DNA of 64,000 bases from Micromonospora sp045209745 (GCF_045209745.1 NZ_CP109273.1:3844001-3908000); one strand, 5' to 3'. Shown: positions 7,275-16,325, counted from the stretch's first letter. Translations and numbers: made by a program. The notes: a model not told the origin generated them from the letters alone.

Positions 7275-9608
7275 ATGGCCTGCCGGTGCGGTCCACCCGG
7301 AGCGGGCGGATCCTGCCGGCGGATCAGCCAGTTCGTGCTGAAGGTGCACAGCCGGTGCGACCTCAGTTGCGACCACTGCTACATCTACCAGCACGCTGAC
7401 CAGACCTGGCGTGGTCGACCGGTGCGGATGCCACCGGCCACGGTCCGGGCCGCCGCACGGCGCATCGCCGAGCACGCCCGCGAGCACGAGCTGTCGGTCG
7501 TGCACGTGGTGCTGCACGGGGGTGAGCCGCTGCTGCTGGGTGCTGCCGGGCTGCGCGAGGTGCTGGCCGAGCTGCGGGCGGCGATCACGCCGTGGACGCT
7601 GCTCGACCTCCGTATGCAGACCAACGGCGTGTTGCTTGACGAGGAGCTGTGCCGGCTGCTCGTCGACTACGCCGTGCAGGTCGGTGTGTCGTTCGACGGT
7701 GACCGTGCCGCCAACGACCGGCACCGGGTCTTCGCCCACGGCGGCAGCAGCCATGACCAGGTCCGGCGAGCCCTGTCCCTGCTCCGGCAGCCGGACCACC
7801 GCGTCAGCTACGCCGGCATCCTCTGCACGGTCGACGTTCGCAACGATCCCGATCGGGTGTACGAGGCACTGCTGGCCGAGAGCCCTCCCCGGGTCGACCT
7901 GCTGCTGCCACACGCCACCTGGGACAACCCCCCGGAACGCCCCGGCCCCGGGTCCACCCCGTACGCGGACTGGCTGGGACGGCTCCACCGGCGCTGGGTG
8001 GACGACGGGCGTCCCGTGTCGATCCGGCTGTTCGAGGCGTTGCGGCCCGGTGGCGGCGGCACCGAGGCGTTCGGCCTCGCGCCGGCCGATGTGCTGGTGA
8101 TCGAGGCGGACGGCAGTTGGGAGCAGGTTGACTCGCTGAAGACCGCCTACCACGGCGCGGCCGGCACCGGGTTCGACGTGTTCGGCCATTCCGTGGACGA
8201 GGTCGCCCGGCACCCCGGGGTCGCGGTCCGACAGGACGGTGTGGACGGGCTCTGTGCGACCTGCCGGGCCTGCCCGGTGGTCGACCGGTGCGGCGGCGGC
8301 CTGTACGCCCACCGCTGGCGCACCGGTTCCGGCTTTGACAACCCCTCGGTGTACTGCGCCGACCTGCTTCACCTCATCAACCGCGTAGACGCGTACCCCG
8401 AGCCCGCTCCCGCCGCGCCGAGCGAGTGGTCCGCCGCGTCGCCGGTCGACGAACTGCTGGACGACCTGGCCACCGGGCACGGGTCGGCGGCGACGCTGGC
8501 ACTGCTCACCGCCACCCAGCTCTCCATCACCCGGGCGCTGCTGGTGGCCTGCCGGGACCTGGCCGGCCCCACGGCCGCCTGGGAGCTGCTCGTCCACCTC
8601 GATCAGGTGGCGCCGGAGGCGGTCCGGGCGGTCCTGGAGCACCCCTTCGTTCGGCCCTGGCTGGTGCATCGCCTCGACTCGTCGGCCCGGTCCGGCGTCA
8701 GCGCGGCGCTCGACCCGCTGCCGGCGCTCGCCGTCGCCGCGGCTCTCCGGGCGGGCGTTCCGGCCGCGGTGCACGTCCCGGTACGGGCCGATGCGATCAC
8801 GTTGCCCACGCTCGGCGGCCTGCTGCTGCCCGGCGTGGGGGAGAGCGCCGAGGTGACCGTCCGGCCGGGTGAACTCCGGGTCCGGGGTGGGACCGCCGAG
8901 CGGACCGTGCTCCTCGATCCGGTCGAGCTGTCGGCCGGCTGGCGACCGACCCGCGACGTGCCGGTTCCCGCTGGGCGGTTGCTCCTCGAAGACGGCGACC
9001 CGTACCGGGACTGCTACGGCCAACCGGTGGCGCCTCGCCTGGAGGCCCCGGCGGCGTGGGCGTTGGGCCGTACCCTGACCGAGGCCTGGCAGGTCGTGCA
9101 CCGGGACGTGCCGGCGCACGCGGCGGCGCTCGACGGCGGTCTGCGCGCCGTCGTGCCGCTGGCACCCGACCCGGCGCGACCGTTGCGGAGCGCGACCGCC
9201 CGGCACGCGTTCGGCGCGGTCGCCGTCACCACCGATCCGGACCCGGAGACGATGGCGGTGCTGCTCGTGCACGAGTGGCAGCACGCGAAGCTCGGAGCCG
9301 TGCTCGACCTGTTCGATCTGGTCAAACCCGGGCAGGGCACCCGGATCCGGGTGCCCTGGCGCCCCGACCCGCGGCCACCCGAAGGCGTGCTGCAGGGGGT
9401 GTACGCACACCTGGCCGTCACCCAGGTGTGGCGGTCCCGGGCGGCCGCCGACGGCCCGGACGCGTCGGCGCACGCTGCCCGTTTCCTGGCCTGGACCCGG
9501 GATGGCGTCGACGCGCTGCTGGCCAGTCGGTCGCTCACCGCGGCGGGCGAGCGGTTCGTCGGGCAGCTGCGTCACGCCATTGAGGAGACCTGTGTCGGGT
9601 CCAGATGA
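7275..9608 (+). CDS. fxsB: FxsB: radical SAM/SPASM peptide maturase with HExxH domain
   Basis: 777-aa enzyme. The radical SAM motif is CDLSCDHCY (Cys28, Cys32, Cys35), binding the SAM-cleaving 4Fe-4S cluster. A SPASM-type cysteine region for auxiliary clusters is around residues 325-365 (CATCRACPVVDRCGGG and a later YC). The long C-terminal half (about 380-777) contains an intact HEWQH at 666-670, a zinc-metallopeptidase-like motif; some family members are described with an inactivated version of this extension. ATG 7275 follows the fxsA stop by 3 bp. It probably crosslinks FxsA; the HExxH part could cut the peptide. The end overlaps the next gene. Confidence 0.92.
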   Translation: MACRCGPPGAGGSCRRISQFVLKVHSRCDLSCDHCYIYQHADQTWRGRPVRMPPATVRAAARRIAEHAREHELSVVHVVLHGGEPLLLGAAGLREVLAELRAAITPWTLLDLRMQTNGVLLDEELCRLLVDYAVQVGVSFDGDRAANDRHRVFAHGGSSHDQVRRALSLLRQPDHRVSYAGILCTVDVRNDPDRVYEALLAESPPRVDLLLPHATWDNPPERPGPGSTPYADWLGRLHRRWVDDGRPVSIRLFEALRPGGGGTEAFGLAPADVLVIEADGSWEQVDSLKTAYHGAAGTGFDVFGHSVDEVARHPGVAVRQDGVDGLCATCRACPVVDRCGGGLYAHRWRTGSGFDNPSVYCADLLHLINRVDAYPEPAPAAPSEWSAASPVDELLDDLATGHGSAATLALLTATQLSITRALLVACRDLAGPTAAWELLVHLDQVAPEAVRAVLEHPFVRPWLVHRLDSSARSGVSAALDPLPALAVAAALRAGVPAAVHVPVRADAITLPTLGGLLLPGVGESAEVTVRPGELRVRGGTAERTVLLDPVELSAGWRPTRDVPVPAGRLLLEDGDPYRDCYGQPVAPRLEAPAAWALGRTLTEAWQVVHRDVPAHAAALDGGLRAVVPLAPDPARPLRSATARHAFGAVAVTTDPDPETMAVLLVHEWQHAKLGAVLDLFDLVKPGQGTRIRVPWRPDPRPPEGVLQGVYAHLAVTQVWRSRAAADGPDASAHAARFLAWTRDGVDALLASRSLTAAGERFVGQLRHAIEETCVGSR

Positions 9609-10416
9609 GCGGGAGATGTCCACACTGGGCCGTCCTCGCCTCGCCGACGACCTGCGGGCGCTGGGCGTCCGCCCGGGTGTGTGCCTCCTGGTGCACTGCG
9701 GCCTCCGGCGGGTGGGCCCGCTGGAGCACGGCCCCGCGACGCTCGCCGGCGCCCTGCGGGACGTCCTCGGCCCGGCTGGCACGCTGCTCGTGCCCACCCA
9801 GACCGACGGCAACTCGACCACCTCCCGGGCCCACCTGGCGGCCACCGCCGGCATGGACCGGGCGCAGCGCGACAGGTACGAGGCGGCGCTGCCGGGCTGG
9901 GACCGCCAAACCACCCCCTCCCAGCGGATGGGTGCGCTCGCCGAGTACGTCCGGTGTGCCCCCGGTGCCGTACGCAGCGATCATCCGCAGACCTCGTTCG
10001 CCGCGCTCGGCCCTCGGGCCCGGCAGCTCACCGACGGCCACGACCTCACCTGCCATCTGGGGGAACGCTCACCGATCGGCGGTCTCTACGCGGCGGACGG
10101 GCAGATCCTGCTGCTCGGCCTCGGCTACGAGGTGTGCAGCGCCCTGCACCTGGCCGAGTACCGGCTTGCGGTGCCGGCGCCCGAGCGCGACTACCGCTGC
10201 TTCCGGCTCGTCGACGGGCGCCGGGTCCGCCTCGACTTCCGGGCTCTCGACCTGGACGACCGCGACTTCCCCGCGGTGGGCGCCGCGCTCGACGACGCGC
10301 CGTTCGTCCAGCACGGTCAGGTCGGTAGGGCGAGTGCCCGCCTGCTGCCGGCGCGCCCTGCGGTGGACTTCGCGGTCGGCTGGTTCGCCGCGAACCGCTT
10401 GGCGGCGCAACGTTGA
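9592..10416 (+). CDS. AAC(3)-family acetyltransferase in fxs operon
   Basis: Protein of the aminoglycoside N3-acetyltransferase (antibiotic_NAT) fold, about 274 aa from GTG 9592, which has GAGGAG upstream and overlaps the end of fxsB by 17 bp; ATG 9616 is an alternative with poor spacing. Typical segments are LLVHCGLRRVG near the start, SDHPQTSFAALG (the conserved H-P-x-x-S motif) and SPIGGLYAADGQILLLG followed by LHLAEYR. The family transfers acetyl from acetyl-CoA to an amine. Its place inside the operon suggests the substrate may be the FxsA-derived peptide or another partner rather than an aminoglycoside; that is inference. Confidence 0.85.
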   Translation: MSGPDEREMSTLGRPRLADDLRALGVRPGVCLLVHCGLRRVGPLEHGPATLAGALRDVLGPAGTLLVPTQTDGNSTTSRAHLAATAGMDRAQRDRYEAALPGWDRQTTPSQRMGALAEYVRCAPGAVRSDHPQTSFAALGPRARQLTDGHDLTCHLGERSPIGGLYAADGQILLLGLGYEVCSALHLAEYRLAVPAPERDYRCFRLVDGRRVRLDFRALDLDDRDFPAVGAALDDAPFVQHGQVGRASARLLPARPAVDFAVGWFAANRLAAQR

Positions 10417-10468
10417 CGCGGGGATTACGCTGATGTTCCGGCCGCAGGGGGAGGGCGGAGGGGTAGCC

Positions 10469-11128
10469 TTGAGCACAGTGGACGCACCCTCCAGAACGCG
10501 CGCCCCGCTCTTTTTCCTCAGCTATTCCAGGGCGCCGGTCGGCCGCGCCACCGGCAAGCCCGCCGAGTATGTCTCCCGGTTCTTCGAGGACCTCTCCGTC
10601 CATGTCAGTGAGCTGGTCGGCCCGGTGACCGGGGTGGACGCCGGGTTCCTGGACAGCTCCATCGCGGGCGGGGAACGTTGGAGCCCGGAGCTCCTCCAGG
10701 CCGCCGGCACCTGCCAGGTCTTCGTTCCGCTGGTGTCCAGCGCGCTGCTCGGCAGCGACTGGTGTGGCCGCGAGTGGGACGCTTTCGCCCGCCGACAGAT
10801 CGTCGCGCGGCACAGCTCCGCCTCCGCCCACGAAACGGCGATCGTGCCGGTCACCTGGTCGCCGACGAACGGCACAGCCTTGCCTCGGGTGCTCCGCGAC
10901 ATCCAACGGTTCTCCCCGACCGCCATGCCGGATCCCGACATCGCGGTGCACTACCAGCGGGATGGGGTCTACGGCTTGCTGACCATGCAGTGGGAGAACG
11001 CGTACCGGGCGGTGGTCTGGCGGCTCGCGCAGCGGATCGTGGCCATCCACCGGTCGTACCTGGTGGAGCCCTGGGTGCCGGCGAGCGTGGACGAGCTGTG
11101 CAACCGGTTCGCCGAGGAGCCGGGATGA
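10469..11128 (+). CDS. fxsC: FxsC: TIR-like protein (first copy)
   Basis: About 219 aa. The start is uncertain: TTG 10469 has a GGAGGGG element before it, ATG 10433 is an alternative. The N-terminus LFFLSYSRAP resembles the first strand of TIR domains (FISYS type). Then come a long helix (YVSRFFEDLSVHV), VDAGFLDSSIAGGERWSPEL and FVPLVSSALLGSDWCGREWDAF, matching the VVLSPxYLxSxWCxxE region of TIR proteins. The stop overlaps the next fxsC by ATGA. TIR domains can bind or cleave NAD or act as adaptors; a catalytic glutamate cannot be assigned with certainty. Confidence 0.85.
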   Translation: MSTVDAPSRTRAPLFFLSYSRAPVGRATGKPAEYVSRFFEDLSVHVSELVGPVTGVDAGFLDSSIAGGERWSPELLQAAGTCQVFVPLVSSALLGSDWCGREWDAFARRQIVARHSSASAHETAIVPVTWSPTNGTALPRVLRDIQRFSPTAMPDPDIAVHYQRDGVYGLLTMQWENAYRAVVWRLAQRIVAIHRSYLVEPWVPASVDELCNRFAEEPG

Positions 11129-12396
11129 GCCCGCCGGCGGACCGGCGCCGATCGGCGGCGCGAGGAACGTATTTCTTTCTCAGCTATGCCCACTCGCCGC
11201 CGGCGCCGGGCACCCGGGCCGACGCCGACGTCTGGGTCGGCCAGTTCTTCGCCGACCTGGCCGACGAGGTGCGGCGCCAGGCGCGACCGGTGGCCGGGAT
11301 GCGGATCGGCTTCTTCGACCAGCAGATCCCGTTGGGCGCCGACTGGAAGGCGGCTCTCGCCGAGGCACTCGGTGACGCCGAGGTCTTCGTCCCGCTCTAC
11401 TCGCCCGGCTACTTCAACCGCCCGTGGGCGTTGGGGGAGCGGGAGTCCTTCCGGGCCCGGCTGGCCGCCGCCGGGCCGGCCCGGGTCACTGCTGGCCATC
11501 TCACCCCGGTGCTGTGGATCCCGTTCCATCCGTGGGAGACCCATCCGGAGCTGGACGGCGCCCTGGACCTGGGCCGGGACGTCCCGGAGTACGCCGAGGA
11601 CGGCCTGCGCGCGTTCTGCATGCTGGCCTCCTACCGGGCGCAGTACGAGCTGCTGCTGAGCCGGCTCGCCAGCCGGATCGTGCACACCGCCGAGCGGCGA
11701 CCGCTGGGCCCGTCCCGGGCGCCCGGCCTCGACGAGGTCTTCCGCCCGGCGCCGACCGACCCGGACTTCGTCGTCGCCGTCCTGGCCCCGACCCAGGACC
11801 GTCTGCCGACCGACCGCGACCCCGCGGGCTACGCCGCCAAGAGCCGGCTCTGGCGGCCGTACGGGCGCCGGCAGGAGCTGCCCGTCGCCGAGTACGCGGC
11901 CAGCACCGCCGAGCGCCTCGGGCTGTCCGCCCGCACGGAGGACTTCACGCAGGCCGCCGGGCTGCTCGATCGCCGGCCGGCGGTGCTGCTGGTCGACCCG
12001 TGGATCGCGGCGGCGCCGGATGCGTCCGGAGTCCTCGCCCGGATGCTGCAGGGCCTGCGGGAGTGGGTCGTCCCGCTGGTGGTCACCGACGACGACGACA
12101 GCCAGGACGCCACCCGATGGGCGACCGAGGTGACGCAGCTTCTGCACGACGCCGGTCTGCCCCAGGTGAAGCGGGCGTGCAGCCTGCCGGAGTTCGTCGA
12201 TCTGATGCCGGCGCTGGTCACCGAAGCTCGCCGCCAGTTCCTCAAGTACGGCCCGGTCGTCTCCTTCGAGCCACCGCCGGAGCCGGTGCCGAGCCTGCGC
12301 GACGGCCTGTCCGCCGCCGGCCCGACCGTTACGCCCGACCCCGCGTCCCCGCCTGATGATCCGGCCCCACCGCGTCCCCACGGAGAAAACCGATGA
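11125..12396 (+). CDS. fxsC: FxsC: TIR-like protein (second, longer copy)
   Basis: 423 aa, a paralog of the preceding gene with an added C-terminal half. TIR-like elements: YFFLSYAHSPP at the start, VWVGQFFADLADEV, GFFDQQIPLGADWKAAL and FVPLYSPGYFNRPWALGERESF. Residues about 210-400 form a second alpha/beta unit (DFVVAVLAPTQDRLP to AVLLVDPWIAAAPDASGVL and WVVPLVVTDDDD), looking like a response-regulator or Rossmann fold; I recognise it as the FxsC C-terminal region. A proline-rich tail ends the protein. It overlaps both neighbours by 4 bp, so equal expression with FxsC-1 and FxsT is likely. Confidence 0.87.
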   Translation: MSPPADRRRSAARGTYFFLSYAHSPPAPGTRADADVWVGQFFADLADEVRRQARPVAGMRIGFFDQQIPLGADWKAALAEALGDAEVFVPLYSPGYFNRPWALGERESFRARLAAAGPARVTAGHLTPVLWIPFHPWETHPELDGALDLGRDVPEYAEDGLRAFCMLASYRAQYELLLSRLASRIVHTAERRPLGPSRAPGLDEVFRPAPTDPDFVVAVLAPTQDRLPTDRDPAGYAAKSRLWRPYGRRQELPVAEYAASTAERLGLSARTEDFTQAAGLLDRRPAVLLVDPWIAAAPDASGVLARMLQGLREWVVPLVVTDDDDSQDATRWATEVTQLLHDAGLPQVKRACSLPEFVDLMPALVTEARRQFLKYGPVVSFEPPPEPVPSLRDGLSAAGPTVTPDPASPPDDPAPPRPHGENR

Positions 12397-15300
12397 ACAA
12401 CGATCGCGAAGGCCAGGTCGTCACCTTCTACTCGTTCAAGGGTGGGACGGGCCGAACGATGGCGCTGGCCAACGTGGCCTGGATCCTCGCGGCCAGCGGT
12501 CGGCGGGTGCTTGTCGCTGACTGGGACCTCGAGTCACCCGGCCTGCACCGCTTCTTCCACCCGTTCCTCGATGCCGAGGCGATCCAGGGCACCAGCGGTG
12601 TGATCGACATGATCCGCGACTACGAGTGGGAGACCACCCGGGTCGACGACCGGCCGGATCGCTGGATGGAGCAGTACGCCCGGGTCGGGCGGCACGCGTT
12701 CTCGCTGCACTGGAACTTCCCGAACGGCGGCGGCCTCGATTTCCTCTCCGCGGGCCGGCAGAACAGCGACTACGCCGTCTCGGTGAGCGGGCTGGACTGG
12801 GACAACTTCTACAACCGGCTGGGCGGGGCGCAGTTCTTCGAGGCGCTGCGGGCCGACATGAAGCGCCAGTACGACTTCACCCTGATCGACAGCCGAACGG
12901 GGTTGAGCGACGTCGCCGACATCTGCACCCTGCACCTGCCGGACACGCTTGTCGACTGTTTCACGCTCAGCGACCAGGGCATCGACGGCGCGGCCCGGGT
13001 GGCGCACTCGGTGCGGGACCGGTACCGGCGGCGGGACATCCGGGTCCTGCCGGTGCCGATGCGGGTCGACCAGGCCGAGAAGGAGCGGGCTGAGGCGGGT
13101 CGCCTGCTGGCCATGCGCCGGTTCGCCGGGTTGCCGGCGGGCATGACCGAGGCGGAACGGCGGCGATACTGGGCCGCCGTCGAGGTCCCCTACCGGCCGT
13201 TCTACGCGTACGAGGAGACCCTGGCGACGTTCGGGGATCCGCCCGGCTCGCCGACGTCACTGCTGGCCGCGTTCGAGACGTTGACCGGGATCCTCACCGA
13301 TGGCGCGGTGACCGCGCTGCCGGTGATGGATGAGTCGGTGCGGGAGCGGGGCAAGGCTCGCTTCCGCCGACGTACCGAGGCGGTCGACGACCAGATCGTG
13401 CTCCGTTGCGCGCCGGAGGACGCCATCTGGGCCGAGTGGCTGGAGCGGGTGCTCACTTCGGCCGGGCTGCGGGTGGTGGAGCCCACGGCAGCCGTCGGGT
13501 CGGCTGCCACGCCTGCCCCGCGCACGCTGACCGTGGTCTCGCCGGCGTACGTGGCAACGCCGTCCAGCGGTCTGCCTGACCGCGACACGAGCACCGGCTC
13601 CACGGCCCTTGCCGTGTACGTCGCCGACCTGCGCCCGCTGGCGGAGTTCCCTTCCCAGAGCTCCACCAACCTGGTCAATGTGAGCGCCGCGATCGCCGTG
13701 GAGCGGGTGTTGCGGTTGGTCGGTCGGCCGGTGCCGTCGTCGGCGGACGGTCCGGCGGGTGGGTCCGCCCGCTATCCCGGCGCCGAGCCGTTGATCTTCA
13801 ACGCCCCGAACCGGAACGCCCGGTTCACCGGCCGGGAGGACGACCTGGCGCGGCTGCGCGGGCAGTTGCAGAGCGGGGGCAGCGCGGTGGTGCTGCCGGT
13901 CGCCCTGCAGGGCATGGGCGGCGTCGGTAAGACACAGGTGGCTCTGGAGTACGTGCACCGGTTCAAGGCCGCGTACGACGTGGTCTGGTGGATCGTGGCC
14001 GACCCGCCGCAGTTCGTCGACACCGCCCTCGCCGATCTCGCCAGCCGCCTCGGCATCCTCGCCGGGTCCACCCTGCCCGACACGGTCCGGTCGGTGCTGC
14101 AGGTGCTGAGCCGGGGAGAGCCGTACGAGCGGTGGCTGGTCGTGCTCGACAACGCGGAAGAGCTCGACCAGATCGAGCCCTTCCTGCCGCAGGGCCCCGG
14201 GCATGTCCTGCTGACCTCCCGCAACCGCGCGTGGGGTGACCGGGCGAACCCGATCCAGGTGGACGTCTTCGACCGCACCGAGAGCGTCGCGCACCTCGCC
14301 CAGCGGGTGCCCACGATCAGCGCCGAGGAAGCCGACCGCGTGGCCGAGGCGCTCGGCGACCTGCCGATCGCGGTGGCCGCGGCAGGTGCGTGGCTCGCCG
14401 ACACCGGCACGTCGGTCGCCGACTACCTGCGGCAGATCGAGCGGCACGGCCCCAGCGCGCTCTCCGTGGAGGCCACCTGGGACCTGTCGCTGAACCGGCT
14501 GCTCGAGCAGGCCCCTGCCGCGTACCGGCTGTTGCAGCTCTGCTCGGTGCTGGCCCCGGAGATCGCCCTCGAACTCATCTACAGCGACGAGATGGCGGCG
14601 GCCCTCGTGCCGTTCGACCCGTCGGTGTCGGAGCGGCTCGTGCGCGGTGCCCTGGTCCAGCAGATCAACCGGCTGGCACTGCTCAAACTCGACGTCCAGG
14701 GCGGCCGGGTCCAGGTGCACCGGCTGTTGCAGGCGGTGGTCCGCGACCGGATGACCGAGGACGAGATCGTCGCCGCCCGACACCAGGTGCACCTCGTGCT
14801 GGCCGCGTCCCGGCCACGCGGCGACGTCGACGACCCGACCACCTGGGCCCGGCTGCGCATGCTCTGGCCGCACCTGGAGGTCTCCGAGGCGCTGACCTGC
14901 CCCGAGGAATCGGTGTGTCAGCTGCTGATCGACCGGGTCCGTTATCTGTGGCAGCGCGGCGGCCTAAGCCAGGCCGACGGGTTCAGCCAGGAGGTGGACG
15001 ACACCTGGACCGCTCGGCTCAGCGATATGCAGGACGAGGTCGAGGCCGGGGCGCTGGGTCGACAGCTGCTGCACCTCCGGTTCAACCGGGCGAACATTCT
15101 GCGCAGCCTGGGCCGGTTCGACGAGGCCCGGGACCTGGACGAGGCGGTGCTGGCCGAGCAGCGGCGGCTGCTGGGCCCGCTGCACCCGCACAGCCTCATG
15201 ACCGCCGGCAGCCTCGCCGGTGACCTGCGGGCGCTGGGCCGTTACTCCGAGGCGCTGGAACGGGACCGGTCCACCTACGCCTCCTGGCTCCAGGTGTTCG

Positions 15301-16262
15301 GCGAGGACCACCCGCGGACGTTGAGCGCGGCCAACAACCTCGCCGTCTCGTACCGGCTGGTCGGCGACTACCGGTCGGCCCGCCGGTGGGACGACGAGGT
15401 GCACCAGCGGCGGCGGCTGGTGCTCGGCCCCACCCACCCGTACACCCTGGTCTCCGCCGTCCGCCTGGGCAGCGACCTGCGGGAAGCCGGCGAGTACGAG
15501 AGGTCGGCGACCCTGCTGCGCACGGTGTACGACGCGTACTGCGAGGTGCTCGGGCCGGACGACGGTCAGAGTCTCGCCGCCCAGGTCAACCTGGCGGTGT
15601 CACTGCGCAGCACCGGTCGGGGAGGCGAGGCCGCGCCGATGTTCGAGACGGCCTACCGGAAGCTCGACGAACTCTTCGGGCCGGACAACCCGGACACGGT
15701 GGCGTGCCGGTCGAGCCGCGCGGCAAACCTGCTGGCCGTCGGCGACGCGGCCCGGGCGTTGACCGAGCTGGTCGCCGTCAACCAGGCGTACGAGGAGGAT
15801 CTCCGGCTCGGCCCGGAGCACCCGCACACCCTGGCGACGTTGAGCAACATCTCCGCCGCCGAGCGCGCGCTCGGCCGTAGATCGGAAGCCCGCGTATCGG
15901 CTGCCCGGGCGGCCGGCGAGTTGCGCAAGGTGCTCGGCCCCGACCACCCGCACACCCTCGCGGCAGAGGTCAACCAGGCGGTGTGCCTCGCCGAGGAGGG
16001 TGACTGGGAGTCGGCGCGGGACCGACTGCGGGAAACCGCCGGCCGGCTGGCCACGGTGATCGGTGCGGACCACCCCGACACGCTGCGCTGCCTCGGTGAC
16101 CTCGCCCTGGTGTCGAAGCGGGCCGGCGACGGCGCTCCCGCCGAGGACGTCAGCACCGTGGCGGACCGGCTGGCCGAGGTGATCGGCCCTGAGCATCCGA
16201 CCGTGCAGACCCTGCGCGAACGGCGGTTCGTCGTCCGGGTGATCGACCCGCACACGATCTGA
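12393..16262 (+). CDS. fxsT: FxsT: ParA-like/TIR-like/NB-ARC/TPR giant sensor protein
   Basis: 1289 aa with four regions. (1) Residues 1-300: MinD/ParA-like P-loop domain opening with FYSFKGGTGRTMALANVAW, a deviant Walker A ending GRT instead of GKT, and DWDLESPGLHRFF. (2) About 330-450: a TIR-like segment (IVLRCAPEDAIWAEWLERVL ... LTVVSPAYVAT). (3) About 465-800: NB-ARC/STAND NTPase with P-loop GMGGVGKTQVA near 507, WLVVLDNAEELDQI and VLLTSRNR. (4) About 830-1280: tetratricopeptide repeats with recurring LGPxHPHTL elements. This is the architecture of the FxSxx-COOH system TPR protein. STAND proteins oligomerise on ligand sensing; here the ligand could be the FxsA product. A 9-bp-stem hairpin follows. 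Confidence 0.9.
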   Translation: MNNDREGQVVTFYSFKGGTGRTMALANVAWILAASGRRVLVADWDLESPGLHRFFHPFLDAEAIQGTSGVIDMIRDYEWETTRVDDRPDRWMEQYARVGRHAFSLHWNFPNGGGLDFLSAGRQNSDYAVSVSGLDWDNFYNRLGGAQFFEALRADMKRQYDFTLIDSRTGLSDVADICTLHLPDTLVDCFTLSDQGIDGAARVAHSVRDRYRRRDIRVLPVPMRVDQAEKERAEAGRLLAMRRFAGLPAGMTEAERRRYWAAVEVPYRPFYAYEETLATFGDPPGSPTSLLAAFETLTGILTDGAVTALPVMDESVRERGKARFRRRTEAVDDQIVLRCAPEDAIWAEWLERVLTSAGLRVVEPTAAVGSAATPAPRTLTVVSPAYVATPSSGLPDRDTSTGSTALAVYVADLRPLAEFPSQSSTNLVNVSAAIAVERVLRLVGRPVPSSADGPAGGSARYPGAEPLIFNAPNRNARFTGREDDLARLRGQLQSGGSAVVLPVALQGMGGVGKTQVALEYVHRFKAAYDVVWWIVADPPQFVDTALADLASRLGILAGSTLPDTVRSVLQVLSRGEPYERWLVVLDNAEELDQIEPFLPQGPGHVLLTSRNRAWGDRANPIQVDVFDRTESVAHLAQRVPTISAEEADRVAEALGDLPIAVAAAGAWLADTGTSVADYLRQIERHGPSALSVEATWDLSLNRLLEQAPAAYRLLQLCSVLAPEIALELIYSDEMAAALVPFDPSVSERLVRGALVQQINRLALLKLDVQGGRVQVHRLLQAVVRDRMTEDEIVAARHQVHLVLAASRPRGDVDDPTTWARLRMLWPHLEVSEALTCPEESVCQLLIDRVRYLWQRGGLSQADGFSQEVDDTWTARLSDMQDEVEAGALGRQLLHLRFNRANILRSLGRFDEARDLDEAVLAEQRRLLGPLHPHSLMTAGSLAGDLRALGRYSEALERDRSTYASWLQVFGEDHPRTLSAANNLAVSYRLVGDYRSARRWDDEVHQRRRLVLGPTHPYTLVSAVRLGSDLREAGEYERSATLLRTVYDAYCEVLGPDDGQSLAAQVNLAVSLRSTGRGGEAAPMFETAYRKLDELFGPDNPDTVACRSSRAANLLAVGDAARALTELVAVNQAYEEDLRLGPEHPHTLATLSNISAAERALGRRSEARVSAARAAGELRKVLGPDHPHTLAAEVNQAVCLAEEGDWESARDRLRETAGRLATVIGADHPDTLRCLGDLALVSKRAGDGAPAEDVSTVADRLAEVIGPEHPTVQTLRERRFVVRVIDPHTI

Positions 16263-16268
16263 CCGGCT

Positions 16269-16301
16269 CGGCGGGCGGTCGGGCAGGTGGCCCGCCCGCC
16301 G
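16269..16301. terminator. Hairpin terminator after fxsT
   Basis: Inverted repeat cggcgggcg (16269-16277) and cgcccgccg (16293-16301) with a 15-nt loop, between the convergent fxsT and hydrolase genes. Confidence 0.5.
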
Positions 16302-16325
16302 GCCTGGCCGTGCTGCCCCGCAGGC

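Noticed and set aside
7119..9914. 931-codon open frame antisense to fxsB and the acetyltransferase
   Set aside because: It mirrors the G/C-rich third positions of real genes on the other strand, has Arg/Pro/Gly-biased composition and no recognisable motif.
6000..16300. Genomic island with integrase or attachment repeats around the fxs operon
   Set aside because: No integrase, transposase, tRNA gene or flanking direct repeat was found; transfer is possible but not supported.
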